Shown here: positions 9,270 through 17,397 of the stretch, one piece after another
Position numbering within the stretch: the stretch's first letter is position 1
Layout of the letters: the number at the start of each line of letters is the position of its first letter
Assembly: GCA_038131695.1 (NCBI GenBank)
Contig: JAYPQA010000003.1
Span: 1-24,355 of the forward strand
Source: JADHLK01 sp038131695
GTDB taxonomy: Bacteria; Pseudomonadota; Alphaproteobacteria; Puniceispirillales; Puniceispirillaceae
Length of the DNA stretch: 24,355 nucleotides
Direction: 5' to 3'
The notes under the pieces: generated by a model
Told to the model about the DNA's origin: nothing
The model's database searches: none
The model's input: only the letters and a program-made list of their open reading frames with translations
Translations under genes and position numbers: made by a program

Positions 9270-10246
9270 GGTGCGATAATTGGTTGTGATTTCAACTGCG
9301 ATTCCTTCAGCTCAGCCCCGTTAAACAGGCTGCCTTCCTCAAACCAGCTGCGCGGGGCTGGCGCGCCCCAGAGGGTCTGGCGTTGCGGGTCGGTCAAATC
9401 CCATTTAATCGGCTCATGATCCGGGTCCACTGTCTGATAGTCAGAGCAGTAAATCTCTATCCGGTGGCCATCGGGATCGCGAATATAGAGGAAAAAGGCA
9501 TTGGAAATGCCGTGCCGACCCGGCCCGCGCTCTATATGGTCAACCCAGCCGGTGGTGGACATCAAATCCAGCAGATCAATAATATTCATCGGCGTCGGCA
9601 CCCAAAAGGCGGTATGGTGCAGGCGCGGGCCCAGCCCGTTGGTAAAGGCAATATCATGCACCCCGCCCTTGCGATGCATCCAGGCCGCCCAGATTTTGCC
9701 GGTCTTCTGATCTTCTGTATATTCCGTGGTTCGAAAGCCCAGCTGATTGTAAAAAGCCACTGCCGCATCCACATCTGCGCTGAACATATTGAAATGGTCA
9801 ATGCGCAGCGGCTTCACCCCGCGATAAAGCGCATAATGCTGATGGATGGGGGGCAGCCGGTCCATCTTGCAATAAAATTCCAGCGGCACGCCATAGGGAT
9901 CACGGCTTTGCAGGACCCGGCCCATAAAGGGCTTTTCCGTCCAGACCGTCTCCAGCCCCTGTTCTTTCAGCCAGGCCTCGGCCTTGTCCAAATCCGGCTC
10001 GTCAAACAGCTTAAAGCCCAGATGCCCGGCCTCAGCCCGGTCAGATTGGGTCAGGCAAATACAATGATGGCCGCGCTCTTCCATCGCCCGCAGATAGATT
10101 TGCTCTTCTGTTTCATGGGTGATTTGCAACCCCAGCATATCCACATAAAAAGCCCGCGCCCGTGCCAGATCAGTGACCCGGTATTCAACATGGCTCAATC
10201 TCAGGATATTGAAAGGCGGATAAAGAACCGCTGCAGGTAAAGGCAT
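9266..10246 (-). CDS. hpaD: homoprotocatechuate (3,4-dihydroxyphenylacetate) 2,3-dioxygenase, extradiol type I
   Basis: Ring-cleaving dioxygenase that opens 3,4-dihydroxyphenylacetate next to its hydroxyls using Fe(II) or Mn(II). The intact 326-residue protein has two vicinal-oxygen-chelate modules, the first from SHVEYRVTDLARA and the second from IDHFNMFSADVDAAVAF. The metal ligands can be aligned with the Brevibacterium and Arthrobacter enzymes: His151 (IDHFNMF), His211 (RLHHTAF) and Glu264 (HRIEIYCSDY), with a likely acid-base His197 (GGVHDIAF). This is the type I enzyme, unrelated to the E. coli type II (LigB-fold) HpaD. A strong AGGAGGTG sits just upstream of the ATG at 10246, 27 bases after hpaE. 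The C-terminus overlaps hpaG by four bases. Confidence 0.92.
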   Translation of the reverse strand: MPLPAAVLYPPFNILRLSHVEYRVTDLARARAFYVDMLGLQITHETEEQIYLRAMEERGHHCICLTQSDRAEAGHLGFKLFDEPDLDKAEAWLKEQGLETVWTEKPFMGRVLQSRDPYGVPLEFYCKMDRLPPIHQHYALYRGVKPLRIDHFNMFSADVDAAVAFYNQLGFRTTEYTEDQKTGKIWAAWMHRKGGVHDIAFTNGLGPRLHHTAFWVPTPMNIIDLLDLMSTTGWVDHIERGPGRHGISNAFFLYIRDPDGHRIEIYCSDYQTVDPDHEPIKWDLTDPQRQTLWGAPAPRSWFEEGSLFNGAELKESQLKSQPIIAP

Positions 10247-10251
10247 GATCG

Positions 10252-10259
10252 CACCTCCT
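10252..10259 (-). promoter_or_regulatory. strong ribosome binding site of hpaD
   Basis: AGGAGGTG on the minus strand, five bases from the hpaD ATG, is a near-perfect Shine-Dalgarno sequence. It fixes the hpaD start and is the strongest such site among the hpa genes, whose other junctions rely on overlapping stop and start codons. Confidence 0.85.
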
Positions 10260-10273
10260 CGTTATCAGGTCTG

Positions 10274-11788
10274 CTACGCGCTGCCCAGCCGCGGCACCTT
10301 GTTCGGGCCGGTGGCAAAGCCGATATGTTTTTGTTCCATATAAAACTCAAAAGACCAATCGCCGCCATCACGGCCAATGCCGCTGGCCTTGACCCCGCCA
10401 AAGGGGGTAGGCAGATGCCGGACATTCTCTGAATTGACCCAGATCATGCCAGCCTCCAGCCGCTCCGTCATCCGCATGGCACGGGTCAGATCGCTGGTCC
10501 ACAGATAGGCAGTCAGCCCATATTCAGTATCATTGGCGATTTGCAAGGCTTCTTGCTCATCTGCAAAGCGAATGGCGGTCAGCACCGGGCCGAAAATTTC
10601 CTCTCTGGCGATCCGCATCTGGTTATTGGCCCCGGTGAACAGGGTCGGGCGCACAAACCAGCCGGGTCCGTCCGGGCGGCTGCCGCCTGCGGCGATGACC
10701 GCCCCTTCTTTTTCGGCAATGTCAAAATAGCTGCATACCTTCTCCAGATGGGTCGGGTGGATCAGCGGGCCAATTTCTGTGGCCGGATCCAGCGGATGGC
10801 CGATTTTTACCTTATTGGCTCGTTCTGCCAGCCTCGCCTCAAATTCCTCAGCAATGCCTTCTTCGACCAGCAGGCGCGAGGATGAGGTGCAGCGCTCCCC
10901 ATTCAGCGAATAAATCATAAAGACAGCCGCATCCAGAGCCCGCTCCAGATCACTGTCAGCAAAGACAATGACCGGGTTTTTGCCGCCCAGCTCAAAATGC
11001 ACGCGTTTCAGGCTGGCCGCGCCCTGGGCCATAATCTGGCTGCCGGTTCGGCTCTCTCCGACAAAGGCAATCGCCTTGATCGCCGGATGTTCGGTCAGCG
11101 CCTTGCCGGCCTCCTCTCCCATGCCATTGACCAGATTCCAGACCCCCTTGGGCAGCCCGGCCTCTTCGGCTATCTCAACCAGAAGGCGGGCTGTCAGAGG
11201 CGAGAATTCTGCCGGCTTATGCACAATGGTGCAGCCTGCTGCCAGCGCCGGGGCGATCTTCCAGGTAGAGAGCATAAAGGGCGTGTTCCAGGGGGTAATC
11301 ACCCCGACCGGGCCAATCGGCACGCGCCCGGTGATATTCATCAGCCCGCCAGCTGGCAGGGCCTTGCCATCGCGGGCAGAGGGGGCTTGATCTGCAAAAA
11401 AGCGGAAATTTTCTGCCCCGCGCAGGGCAGCCTTGGACATAAAGCGCAAGGGCTGGCCGCTGTCCCATGCCTCGCACAGGGCGATTTCCTCAGCCCGCGC
11501 GACAATCGCATCGGCCACCCGGTGCAGGATTTTGCGCCGCTCCGCCCCGCCCAGATCGCGCCAGGCCGGAAAGGCGGCCTTGGCGGCGGCGGCGGCCCGG
11601 TCAATATCTTCTGCCGCCCCTCTGGCCACCTGACAGATCACGGACCCATCTGTTGGCGAGAGCGTGTCAAACCATTGCCCGGAGGCAGCCGGCACAGCCT
11701 CTCCGCCAATTTGGTTCAAAATGCCGGTGTCGCGGAAGCGGGCCAGAAACCCATCCAGTTTCTGCAAATTTTCGCTCAGCTGGGTCAT
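10274..11788 (-). CDS. hpaE: 5-carboxymethyl-2-hydroxymuconate semialdehyde dehydrogenase
   Basis: NAD-dependent aldehyde dehydrogenase oxidising the ring-cleavage semialdehyde made by HpaD. Intact, 504 residues, within the usual family range. Catalytic elements: ITPWNTP with Asn168, KPAEFSP with Lys191, the nucleotide-binding FVGESRTG (242-249), general base Glu266 in FELGGKNP, and nucleophile Cys300 in NGERCTSSSR. The conserved EEIFGPV and the C-terminal PFGGVKASGIGRDGG are present. The ATG at 11788 overlaps the hpaF stop as ATGA with GGAGAG upstream. The step in this operon is assigned from its position between hpaF and hpaD; the family itself also oxidises other semialdehydes. Confidence 0.92.
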   Translation of the reverse strand: MTQLSENLQKLDGFLARFRDTGILNQIGGEAVPAASGQWFDTLSPTDGSVICQVARGAAEDIDRAAAAAKAAFPAWRDLGGAERRKILHRVADAIVARAEEIALCEAWDSGQPLRFMSKAALRGAENFRFFADQAPSARDGKALPAGGLMNITGRVPIGPVGVITPWNTPFMLSTWKIAPALAAGCTIVHKPAEFSPLTARLLVEIAEEAGLPKGVWNLVNGMGEEAGKALTEHPAIKAIAFVGESRTGSQIMAQGAASLKRVHFELGGKNPVIVFADSDLERALDAAVFMIYSLNGERCTSSSRLLVEEGIAEEFEARLAERANKVKIGHPLDPATEIGPLIHPTHLEKVCSYFDIAEKEGAVIAAGGSRPDGPGWFVRPTLFTGANNQMRIAREEIFGPVLTAIRFADEQEALQIANDTEYGLTAYLWTSDLTRAMRMTERLEAGMIWVNSENVRHLPTPFGGVKASGIGRDGGDWSFEFYMEQKHIGFATGPNKVPRLGSA

Positions 11789-12183
11789 GCGCTATTCTCT
11801 CCTTCAGCCATAAAGCGGCGGATACTGCCAGTCTTGGGCGATAGGTCCGGATCAATATCCACCATTTCAGCAGACAGAGCCAGAGAGGAGCTGTCAATCA
11901 CCGGGTCCAGCCAGCTTTTTGCCGCCGCGAATAAATCCTCTATCGCCTGTTTGCGCGTCGCCAGATCGCGCCCGCCGCGCAACCGCACCATAATATGCAG
12001 ATAGGCATGGGCCGGATTGCCGTCTGCAATACTGACAAAATCAGCCCGCCGGGCGCGCACCCGGATGCCGGCTGTTGGAAAGGCAGCGATTTGGCTGGCC
12101 GCCTCACGGATGTGATCACAAAAACCGGCCATATCGGTGCGCTGTTCCAGATTGGCTGAATAATCAAGAATAATATGTGGCAT
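11785..12183 (-). CDS. hpaF: 5-carboxymethyl-2-hydroxymuconate delta-isomerase
   Basis: Tautomerase-superfamily isomerase of 132 residues acting after HpaE in homoprotocatechuate breakdown. The protein starts MPHIILDYSANLEQ: after removal of Met the N-terminal proline (Pro2) is the catalytic base of this superfamily, which is why the ATG at 12183 is chosen over an upstream in-frame start at 12288 that would bury the proline. Further family features are RARRADFVSIADG and AYLHIMVRLRGGR. It is the first gene of the hpa operon and its TGA overlaps the hpaE ATG. The promoter must lie in the 12184-12408 gap, which it shares with the diverging betA gene. Confidence 0.88.
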   Translation of the reverse strand: MPHIILDYSANLEQRTDMAGFCDHIREAASQIAAFPTAGIRVRARRADFVSIADGNPAHAYLHIMVRLRGGRDLATRKQAIEDLFAAAKSWLDPVIDSSSLALSAEMVDIDPDLSPKTGSIRRFMAEGENSA

Positions 12184-12408
12184 GGGCACGAAACTCCCCG
12201 GATGAGTGTGCTGATTGTCTGTGCCTTGCTGGTCCGGCATCGCCAATACAGCAAACTTGTCAAACCGCCCTGATCTTAATCCAGCCAAAACCTGATGAGA
12301 CCAGCCTCTTTTGTTTTTTGCGGCCTGTCAAAGCTGTTCTGGTCTGGCCTGACCGGGCGCTTTGCGGCTATCATGGCATGGAAAAGCGGCAAGGGGGATG
12401 GCCACAAG
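12184..12408. promoter_or_regulatory. divergent intergenic region between hpaF and betA
   Basis: A gap of about 225 bases between diverging genes, so it should contain the hpa operon promoter (minus) and the betA promoter (plus). A TTGTCA at 12256-12261 could be a -35 element on the plus strand, but no good -10 sits at standard spacing. I see no clear operator palindrome. No regulator gene lies nearby. Confidence 0.4.
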
Positions 12409-14081
12409 ATGGCGGATCAGCCAGATACAGAAGCAGACTATATCATTATCGGGGCCGGCTCGGCGGGTTCGGCCCTGGCCCTGCATCTGGCTGACCGGGG
12501 GTCAGAAACCGGGTGCTGGTGCTGGAATATGGCGGCAGTGATGCCGGCCCGTTTGTGCAGATGCCAGCGGCCCTGTCCTGGCCGATGAATATGGCGGCCT
12601 ATGATTGGGGCTACCGGGCAGCAGCTGAGGACAGGTTGAACGGGCGGGCGCTGGCCTGTCCGCGCGGCAAGGTAATAGGCGGCTCCTCCTCTATTAACGG
12701 CATGATATTTGTGCGCGGTCATCCGGCTGATTATGACAGCTGGGCAGAACAGGGGGCAGAGGGCTGGGATTTTGCCTCGGTGCTGCCCTATTTCAAGCGC
12801 ATGGAAACCAGCCACGGCGCACAGGGCGACTGGCGCGGCACAGACGGGCCGCTGCATATCACCCGCGGGCCGCGCGATAATATTCTGCATTCCGTGATCA
12901 CACAGGCTGCTGAACAGGCCGGCTATGCCTTTACGCAAGATTATAATGGCTGGCGCCAGGAAGGGTTTGGCGCAGCCGATATGACCGTCTGGCAGGGGCG
13001 GCGCTGGTCCACCGCAAATGCGTTTTTGCGCCCGGCCCTGAAAACCGGTTCGGTTCAGCTGATCAAACGGGCCCTGGCAGAAAAAATCCTGTTTGACGGG
13101 CGGCGGGCCTGCGGCGTGCGCTATCAGCGCCGCGGCCGGTCTTTTGAGGCGCGCGCCCGCAAGGCGGTTATTCTGGCGGCCGGTGCGATCAACAGCCCGC
13201 AGCTCTTGCAAGCCTCCGGGATTGGGCCGGCCAGCTGGCTGCAACAGGCCGGGGTGCCGCTGCTGCTGGACAGGCCGGGGGTGGGGCGCAATTTGCAGGA
13301 TCATCTGGAAATTTATTTGCAATCCGAATGCCGCCAGCCGGTCAGCCTCTACCCGTGCCTGTCCTGGCACCGGCAGCTGCGTATCGCGCTCAGATGGGCG
13401 CTGTTCAAAACCGGTATCGGCGCATCGAACCAGTTTGAAACGCTGGGCTTTATCCGCTCCGACAAGGGCGTTGCCTGGCCGGATATCCAGTTTCATTTCC
13501 TGCCGCTGGCGGTGCGCTATGATGGCAAGTCGGCGGCCAGCGGGCACGGTTTCCAGCTGCATCTGGGGCCGATGCGCTCCAAGTCCCGCGGCACGGTTCG
13601 GATTGTGTCACCGGGTCCGGCCAGCCCGCCTGAGATATGTTTCAACTATCTGAGCCATGGCGATGATTTGGCTGATTTCCGCAAAGCCATCCGGCTGGGG
13701 CGCGAGATTTTGGCACAGCCCGCCTTTGCGCCGTTTCGCGGGGCCGAAATTCAGCCCGGCGCAGACTGCCAGAGCGATGCGGGGCTGGATGAATTTGTCC
13801 GCAATCATGCGGAATCGGCCTATCATCCGTGTGGAACCTGCAAGATGGGCGCGGCGTCTGACCCGGCAGCGGTGGTGGATTCGTCCTGCCGGGTGATCGG
13901 CACGCAGTCGCTTTTCGTCGCAGACAGCTCAGCCTTTCCCACCATCACCAATGGCAATCTGAACGCGCCGACCATCATGCTGGCGGAAAAGGCAGCTGAT
14001 CATATTCTGGGCAAGCCGCCTCTGGCTCCGGCGAATATTCAGCCCTGGCAGCATCCCGATTGGCAGAACAGCCAGCGGTGA
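12409..14081 (+). CDS. betA: choline dehydrogenase-type GMC oxidoreductase (single frameshift near the N-terminus)
   Basis: FAD-dependent GMC oxidoreductase closely resembling BetA, which oxidises choline to betaine aldehyde. The N-terminal dinucleotide-binding motif DYIIIGAGSAGS is followed by GKVIGGSSSINGMIFVRG, the GMC signature region AGAINSPQLLQASGIG, and NLQDHLEIYLQSECRQPVSL, PMRSKSRGTVRI and YHPCGTCKMG (containing the active-site His), then TNGNLNAPTIM; the middle and C-terminal motifs match E. coli BetA especially well. Length is about 558 residues. The start at 12409 (MADQPDTEADY) follows AAGGGGG; an in-frame ATG at 12373 is an alternative. One C is missing near 12509 (ACCGGGTG for ACCCGGGTG), which splits the gene. 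betB is absent from the window, so another alcohol as substrate remains possible. Confidence 0.82.
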
Positions 14082-14191
14082 GGAATCCCGCAAAAGGGGG
14101 CAGGCAAAAAAAACTTGCCTCTGAATATGTCACGGGGCAATCTTTGCTACTGGGCGGGGAAAATGGTGAAAACAGACAGCAAGGCAGCATC

Positions 14192-14551
14192 ATGTCAGAC
14201 GGGTTTTTGACCACGCATATTTTGGATACAGCCAGCGGCGTTCCGGCAGCTGGCGTTCGGATCAGCCTGTTCCGGCTGGCCGGGGATGGCGGGCGCGAGG
14301 CGCTGGCCGAGATGACCACCAATGAAGATGGCCGCACCGACAGTCCGATTTTGCCAGCCGGGGCCTTTCAGGCAGGCCGCTATGAGCTGGTCTTTCATGC
14401 AGGCGATTATTTGCGCGGCAAATTCGGCCCGGCCGCTGGTGATTTTCTGGATCAGGTGCCGGTGCAGTTTGGCATTTCTGATGAACAGGCGCATTATCAT
14501 GTGCCGCTGTTGCTTTCACCCTATGGCTATTCAACCTATCGCGGCAGCTGA
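14192..14551 (+). CDS. uraH: 5-hydroxyisourate hydrolase (transthyretin-like)
   Basis: Hydrolyses 5-hydroxyisourate, the product of urate oxidation, to OHCU. Intact at 119 residues, the normal bacterial length without a signal peptide. The family's catalytic residues are visible: His9 in LTTHILD, Arg48 in NEDGRTD, His103 in HYHVPLLLSPYGYSTYRGS, and the protein ends with the diagnostic tetrapeptide YRGS. The ATG at 14192 (MSDGFLTTHILD) has AAGG seven bases upstream; extending to 14060 would add a non-homologous tail overlapping betA. The gap to betA is 110 bases. The gene lies directly upstream of puuD, the enzyme that makes its substrate. Confidence 0.95.
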   Translation: MSDGFLTTHILDTASGVPAAGVRISLFRLAGDGGREALAEMTTNEDGRTDSPILPAGAFQAGRYELVFHAGDYLRGKFGPAAGDFLDQVPVQFGISDEQAHYHVPLLLSPYGYSTYRGS

Positions 14552-14552
14552 G

Positions 14553-14591
14553 ATGGCAAGGCCGCCCTTTTTGCGGGGGTATGTGATTTAG
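14553..14591 (+). other. 12-codon mini-ORF between uraH and puuD
   Basis: ATG at 14553 begins just after the uraH TGA and encodes MARPPFLRGYVI before TAG, with one base then separating it from the puuD ATG (TAGCATG). No Shine-Dalgarno precedes it, so translation would rely on ribosomes terminating uraH. It may couple puuD to uraH or be chance. Confidence 0.3.
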
Positions 14592-14592
14592 C

Positions 14593-15858
14593 ATGGAACT
14601 GGGAACAGATTTTATCATGCTGCTGGCTCTGGACTGGCTGGAATTTGCCGTGCGCTGGCTGCATGTGATAACCGCGATTGCCTGGATTGGCTCTTCATTT
14701 TACTTTATCGCGCTGGATTTGGGATTGCGCCGGGATCAGGCCTTGCCGGACGGGGTGCATGGCGAGGAATGGCAGGTGCATGGCGGCGGTTTCTATCATA
14801 TTCAGAAATATCTGGTTGCCCCGGCAGCCCTGCCCGAACATCTGACCTGGTTCAAATGGGAATCCTACGCCACCTGGATGTCCGGCTTTGTGCTGTTGAT
14901 ACTGGTCTATTATCTGGGGGCGGATCTCTATTTGCTGGATCAGGAAAAAATGGCGCTGCCGGTCTGGGGCGGCATTGCCTTGTCGCTGGCCTCGCTGGTG
15001 CTGGGCTGGTTTGGCTATAGCGCTTTGTGCAAATCGCCGATTGGCCAGCACAGCACCGGGCTGATGATCCTGCTTTATCTGTTGCTGGTTTTGCTGTCCT
15101 GGGGCTTTACCCAGATTTTTACCGGCCGCGCGGCCTTTATCCATCTGGGCGCGATCACCGCAACGATCATGTCTGCCAATGTGTTTTTGGTGATCATTCC
15201 GAACCAGAAGATTGTGGTGGCAGATTTGAAAGCCGGGCGCACGCCGGATGCCAAATATGGCCAGATAGCCAAGCAACGATCCACCCATAATAATTATCTA
15301 ACCTTGCCGGTTATTTTCCTGATGCTGTCCGGCCATTATCCGCTGGCCTTTGCCACAGACTATAGCTGGGTGATTGCCTCGCTGGTCTTTTTGATGGGGG
15401 TCAGCATCCGCCATTATTTCAACAGCCTGCACGCGCGCAAGGGCAATCCGCTCTGGAGCTGGGCGGTGACGGCGGCGCTGTTTCTGGTCATCATGGCCCT
15501 GTCGGTTGCCCCGCTCTTCAGCCATAAAAACCCGGAAGATGAGGCCAGCTGGCAGACAGACAGCCTGACCGGACAGGCCAGCCTGCTGGCCAGCCATCCT
15601 GATTTTGAGGCGGTGACAGATATTGTCATGGGCCGCTGTTCCATGTGCCATGCCAAGGAACCCTATTATGAGCGGATTTTATGGCCGCCCAAGGGGGTGA
15701 TGCTGGAAACCCCGCAGCAGATAGCGACCCAGGCCAAGTCCATTTTCCTGCAATCTGCCGTCAGCCATGCCATGCCGCCTGCAAATGTCACCTGGATGGA
15801 ACCAGAAGAACGCCATCTGATTCAGCGCTGGTATCAAGCCGCCTTGCAAGGCAGCTAG
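14593..15858 (+). CDS. puuD: membrane-bound urate oxidase PuuD with C-terminal cytochrome c
   Basis: Integral-membrane urate hydroxylase that oxidises urate to 5-hydroxyisourate and passes electrons to its own C-terminal cytochrome c rather than making hydrogen peroxide. Intact, 421 residues. About eight hydrophobic helices cover residues 15-308, beginning with the conserved RWLHVITAIAWIGSSFYF (21-38) and including WFKWESYATW (86-95). After a polar linker the cytochrome domain carries the heme motif CSMCH at Cys349-Cys352-His353, with Met394 in SHAMPPANVTW a plausible axial ligand. The start at 14593 has a GGGGG run somewhat far upstream (about 13 bases); an alternative ATG at 14617 (MLLALDWLEF) would still keep the first helix. 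A 12-codon mini-ORF ends one base before this start. Its neighbours uraH and xdhABC place it in urate catabolism. Confidence 0.94.
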   Translation: MELGTDFIMLLALDWLEFAVRWLHVITAIAWIGSSFYFIALDLGLRRDQALPDGVHGEEWQVHGGGFYHIQKYLVAPAALPEHLTWFKWESYATWMSGFVLLILVYYLGADLYLLDQEKMALPVWGGIALSLASLVLGWFGYSALCKSPIGQHSTGLMILLYLLLVLLSWGFTQIFTGRAAFIHLGAITATIMSANVFLVIIPNQKIVVADLKAGRTPDAKYGQIAKQRSTHNNYLTLPVIFLMLSGHYPLAFATDYSWVIASLVFLMGVSIRHYFNSLHARKGNPLWSWAVTAALFLVIMALSVAPLFSHKNPEDEASWQTDSLTGQASLLASHPDFEAVTDIVMGRCSMCHAKEPYYERILWPPKGVMLETPQQIATQAKSIFLQSAVSHAMPPANVTWMEPEERHLIQRWYQAALQGS

Positions 15859-15861
15859 GCC

Positions 15862-15887
15862 GGGAGTGTGTGATGGGAGTGTGTGAT
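15862..15887 (+). repeat. perfect 13-bp tandem duplication of the xdhA ribosome binding site and start
   Basis: The unit GGGAGTGTGTGAT occurs at 15862-15874 and again at 15875-15887, each followed by G, so both copies carry a GGGAG Shine-Dalgarno and an ATG at the same spacing. The copies are 13 bases apart and therefore out of frame. The upstream ATG (15873) encodes MGVCDE and stops at TAA 15891-15893, just past the true xdhA start at 15886. Confidence 0.9.
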
Positions 15888-17397
15888 GAATAAGCCTGCC
15901 CGCCAAAGTGAGACAAGCCAGATAGAGTTTTTGCTGAACGGTCAGCAGATGACAGTCTCAGCGGCCCGTTCAGATGACACGCTGTTGAACTGGCTGCGGC
16001 AGGAACAAAAGCTCACCGGCTCCAAGGAAGGCTGCGCTGAGGGGGATTGCGGGGCCTGCACGGTCTTGCTGGCCCGCGCCGGGCCGGATGGGCAGATTTC
16101 CTGTCAGCCGGTCAATGGCTGTATCCTGTTCCTGCCGATGCTGGATGGCTGTTCACTCACCACGGTTGAAGGGGTGGCCGGCCCGGAGGGCGCGCTGCAT
16201 CCGGTGCAACAGGCGCTGATCGAAAACCATGCCAGCCAATGCGGCTTTTGCACGCCCGGCTTTGTGGTCTCGCTGCTGGCTGGCTGGCGGTCTGGTATCG
16301 GCTGGAGCGAGCAGGAAATAGAGGATTTGCTGGCTGGCAATCTGTGCCGCTGCACCGGCTATGGCCCGATTGTTGCGGCGGGCCGGGCGCTGGCTGGACA
16401 GGCGCGCCCGCAATGGGAAGCTGACCGGCTGGCGGCTGAGGCAGATTGGCTGAAAGCCCGCCAGCCCGCCCCGCTCTCCTATGGCCAGCCCGCCCAGCCC
16501 TTTTACGCGCCTGTCGATATAGCTGAGCTGTCGCGTCTGGTTCTGGAACATCCCGCCGCCCGGATAATCGCCGGGGCGACGGATATTGGCCTGTGGGTGA
16601 CCAAAAAACACCAGGACCTGCCCGGCTTTATCTCGGTGATGCAGGTGGCTGAATTGCAGCAAATTACCGAGACAGAGGGGCATTTTGAAATTGGCGCGGC
16701 GGTCAGCCATGCGGCAGCCAATGACCGGCTGGCTGGCGATTATCCGGCTTTGGGCGAGATTTGGCGGCGTTTTGGGTCAACCCAGGTGCGGGCCAGCGGC
16801 ACGGTTTGCGGTAATATTGCCAACGGCTCTCCGATAGGCGATTTGGCCCCGGCCTTTCTGGCTCTGGGGGCTGAGCTTGTTCTGCAGAAAGGTTCAGAAC
16901 AGCGGGCCCTGCCGATAGAGGATTTTTTCCTCAGCTACGGCGTTCAGGATCGCCAGCCCGGTGAATGGCTGCGGGCGGTGCGGCTGCCAAAGCTGCAGGA
17001 GGGGCAGGTTTTTCAGGCGATGAAAATATCGCGCCGTTTTGATCAGGATATATCCGCGGTGATGGCGGCCTTTTTCCTGCAAGTCGATGGGGGCCAGATT
17101 ATTGCCGCGCGCTGCGGTTTTGGGGGCATGGCTGCGGTGCCGGCGCGCGCCCGCCATTGTGAGAAGGCGCTGGCCGGGGCGGTGCTGGATGCCAGCCCGC
17201 CTGCCGCGGCTCTGGCTGGTCTGGAAGCCGATTTTACACCTATCACTGATATGCGGGCCAGTGCTGATTACCGCGCTGCGGTGGCCGGCAATCTGCTGGC
17301 CAAGCTGTTTGACGGCCTGGCTTCAGGCGGGGTGGTGCGGCTGGCCGGGGACGGGCTGGATCAGCTGGGTCTGGGCCGCCAGGAGGCAGCCGGATGA
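15886..17397 (+). CDS. xdhA: xanthine dehydrogenase small subunit (2Fe-2S and FAD domains)
   Basis: Iron-sulfur/flavin subunit of xanthine dehydrogenase, carrying electrons from the molybdenum site to NAD. Intact, 503 residues from the ATG at 15886. The first 2Fe-2S cluster ligands lie in GCAEGDCGACT (Cys50, Cys55, Cys58) plus a later Cys near 79; the second are Cys119 and Cys122 in QCGFCTPG, and Cys154 and Cys156 in NLCRCTGYGP. The FAD domain holds IIAGATDIGLWV (about 227-238) and CGNIANGSPIGDLAPAFLALGA. A GTG one codon upstream is not needed because GGGAG is correctly spaced for the ATG. The start region is duplicated in tandem, producing a competing out-of-frame start. The stop overlaps the xdhB start as ATGA. 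Confidence 0.95.
   Translation: MNKPARQSETSQIEFLLNGQQMTVSAARSDDTLLNWLRQEQKLTGSKEGCAEGDCGACTVLLARAGPDGQISCQPVNGCILFLPMLDGCSLTTVEGVAGPEGALHPVQQALIENHASQCGFCTPGFVVSLLAGWRSGIGWSEQEIEDLLAGNLCRCTGYGPIVAAGRALAGQARPQWEADRLAAEADWLKARQPAPLSYGQPAQPFYAPVDIAELSRLVLEHPAARIIAGATDIGLWVTKKHQDLPGFISVMQVAELQQITETEGHFEIGAAVSHAAANDRLAGDYPALGEIWRRFGSTQVRASGTVCGNIANGSPIGDLAPAFLALGAELVLQKGSEQRALPIEDFFLSYGVQDRQPGEWLRAVRLPKLQEGQVFQAMKISRRFDQDISAVMAAFFLQVDGGQIIAARCGFGGMAAVPARARHCEKALAGAVLDASPPAAALAGLEADFTPITDMRASADYRAAVAGNLLAKLFDGLASGGVVRLAGDGLDQLGLGRQEAAG

Noticed and set aside
9383..10240. 285-codon open frame antisense to hpaD
   Set aside because: Shadow of a complete dioxygenase gene.
10997..12004. 335-codon open frame antisense to hpaE and hpaF
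   Set aside because: Covers two well-supported genes and has no homologous motifs.
12184..12288. Longer N-terminus for HpaF starting at 12288
   Set aside because: It would bury the catalytic Pro2 that must be N-terminal in this superfamily.
12438..13562. 374-codon open frame antisense to betA
   Set aside because: Shadow of a well-supported GMC oxidoreductase; no start signals or domains.
14102..14120. Terminator between betA and uraH (AGGCAA/TTGCCT hairpin)
   Set aside because: The stem is six base pairs and no T run follows on either strand.
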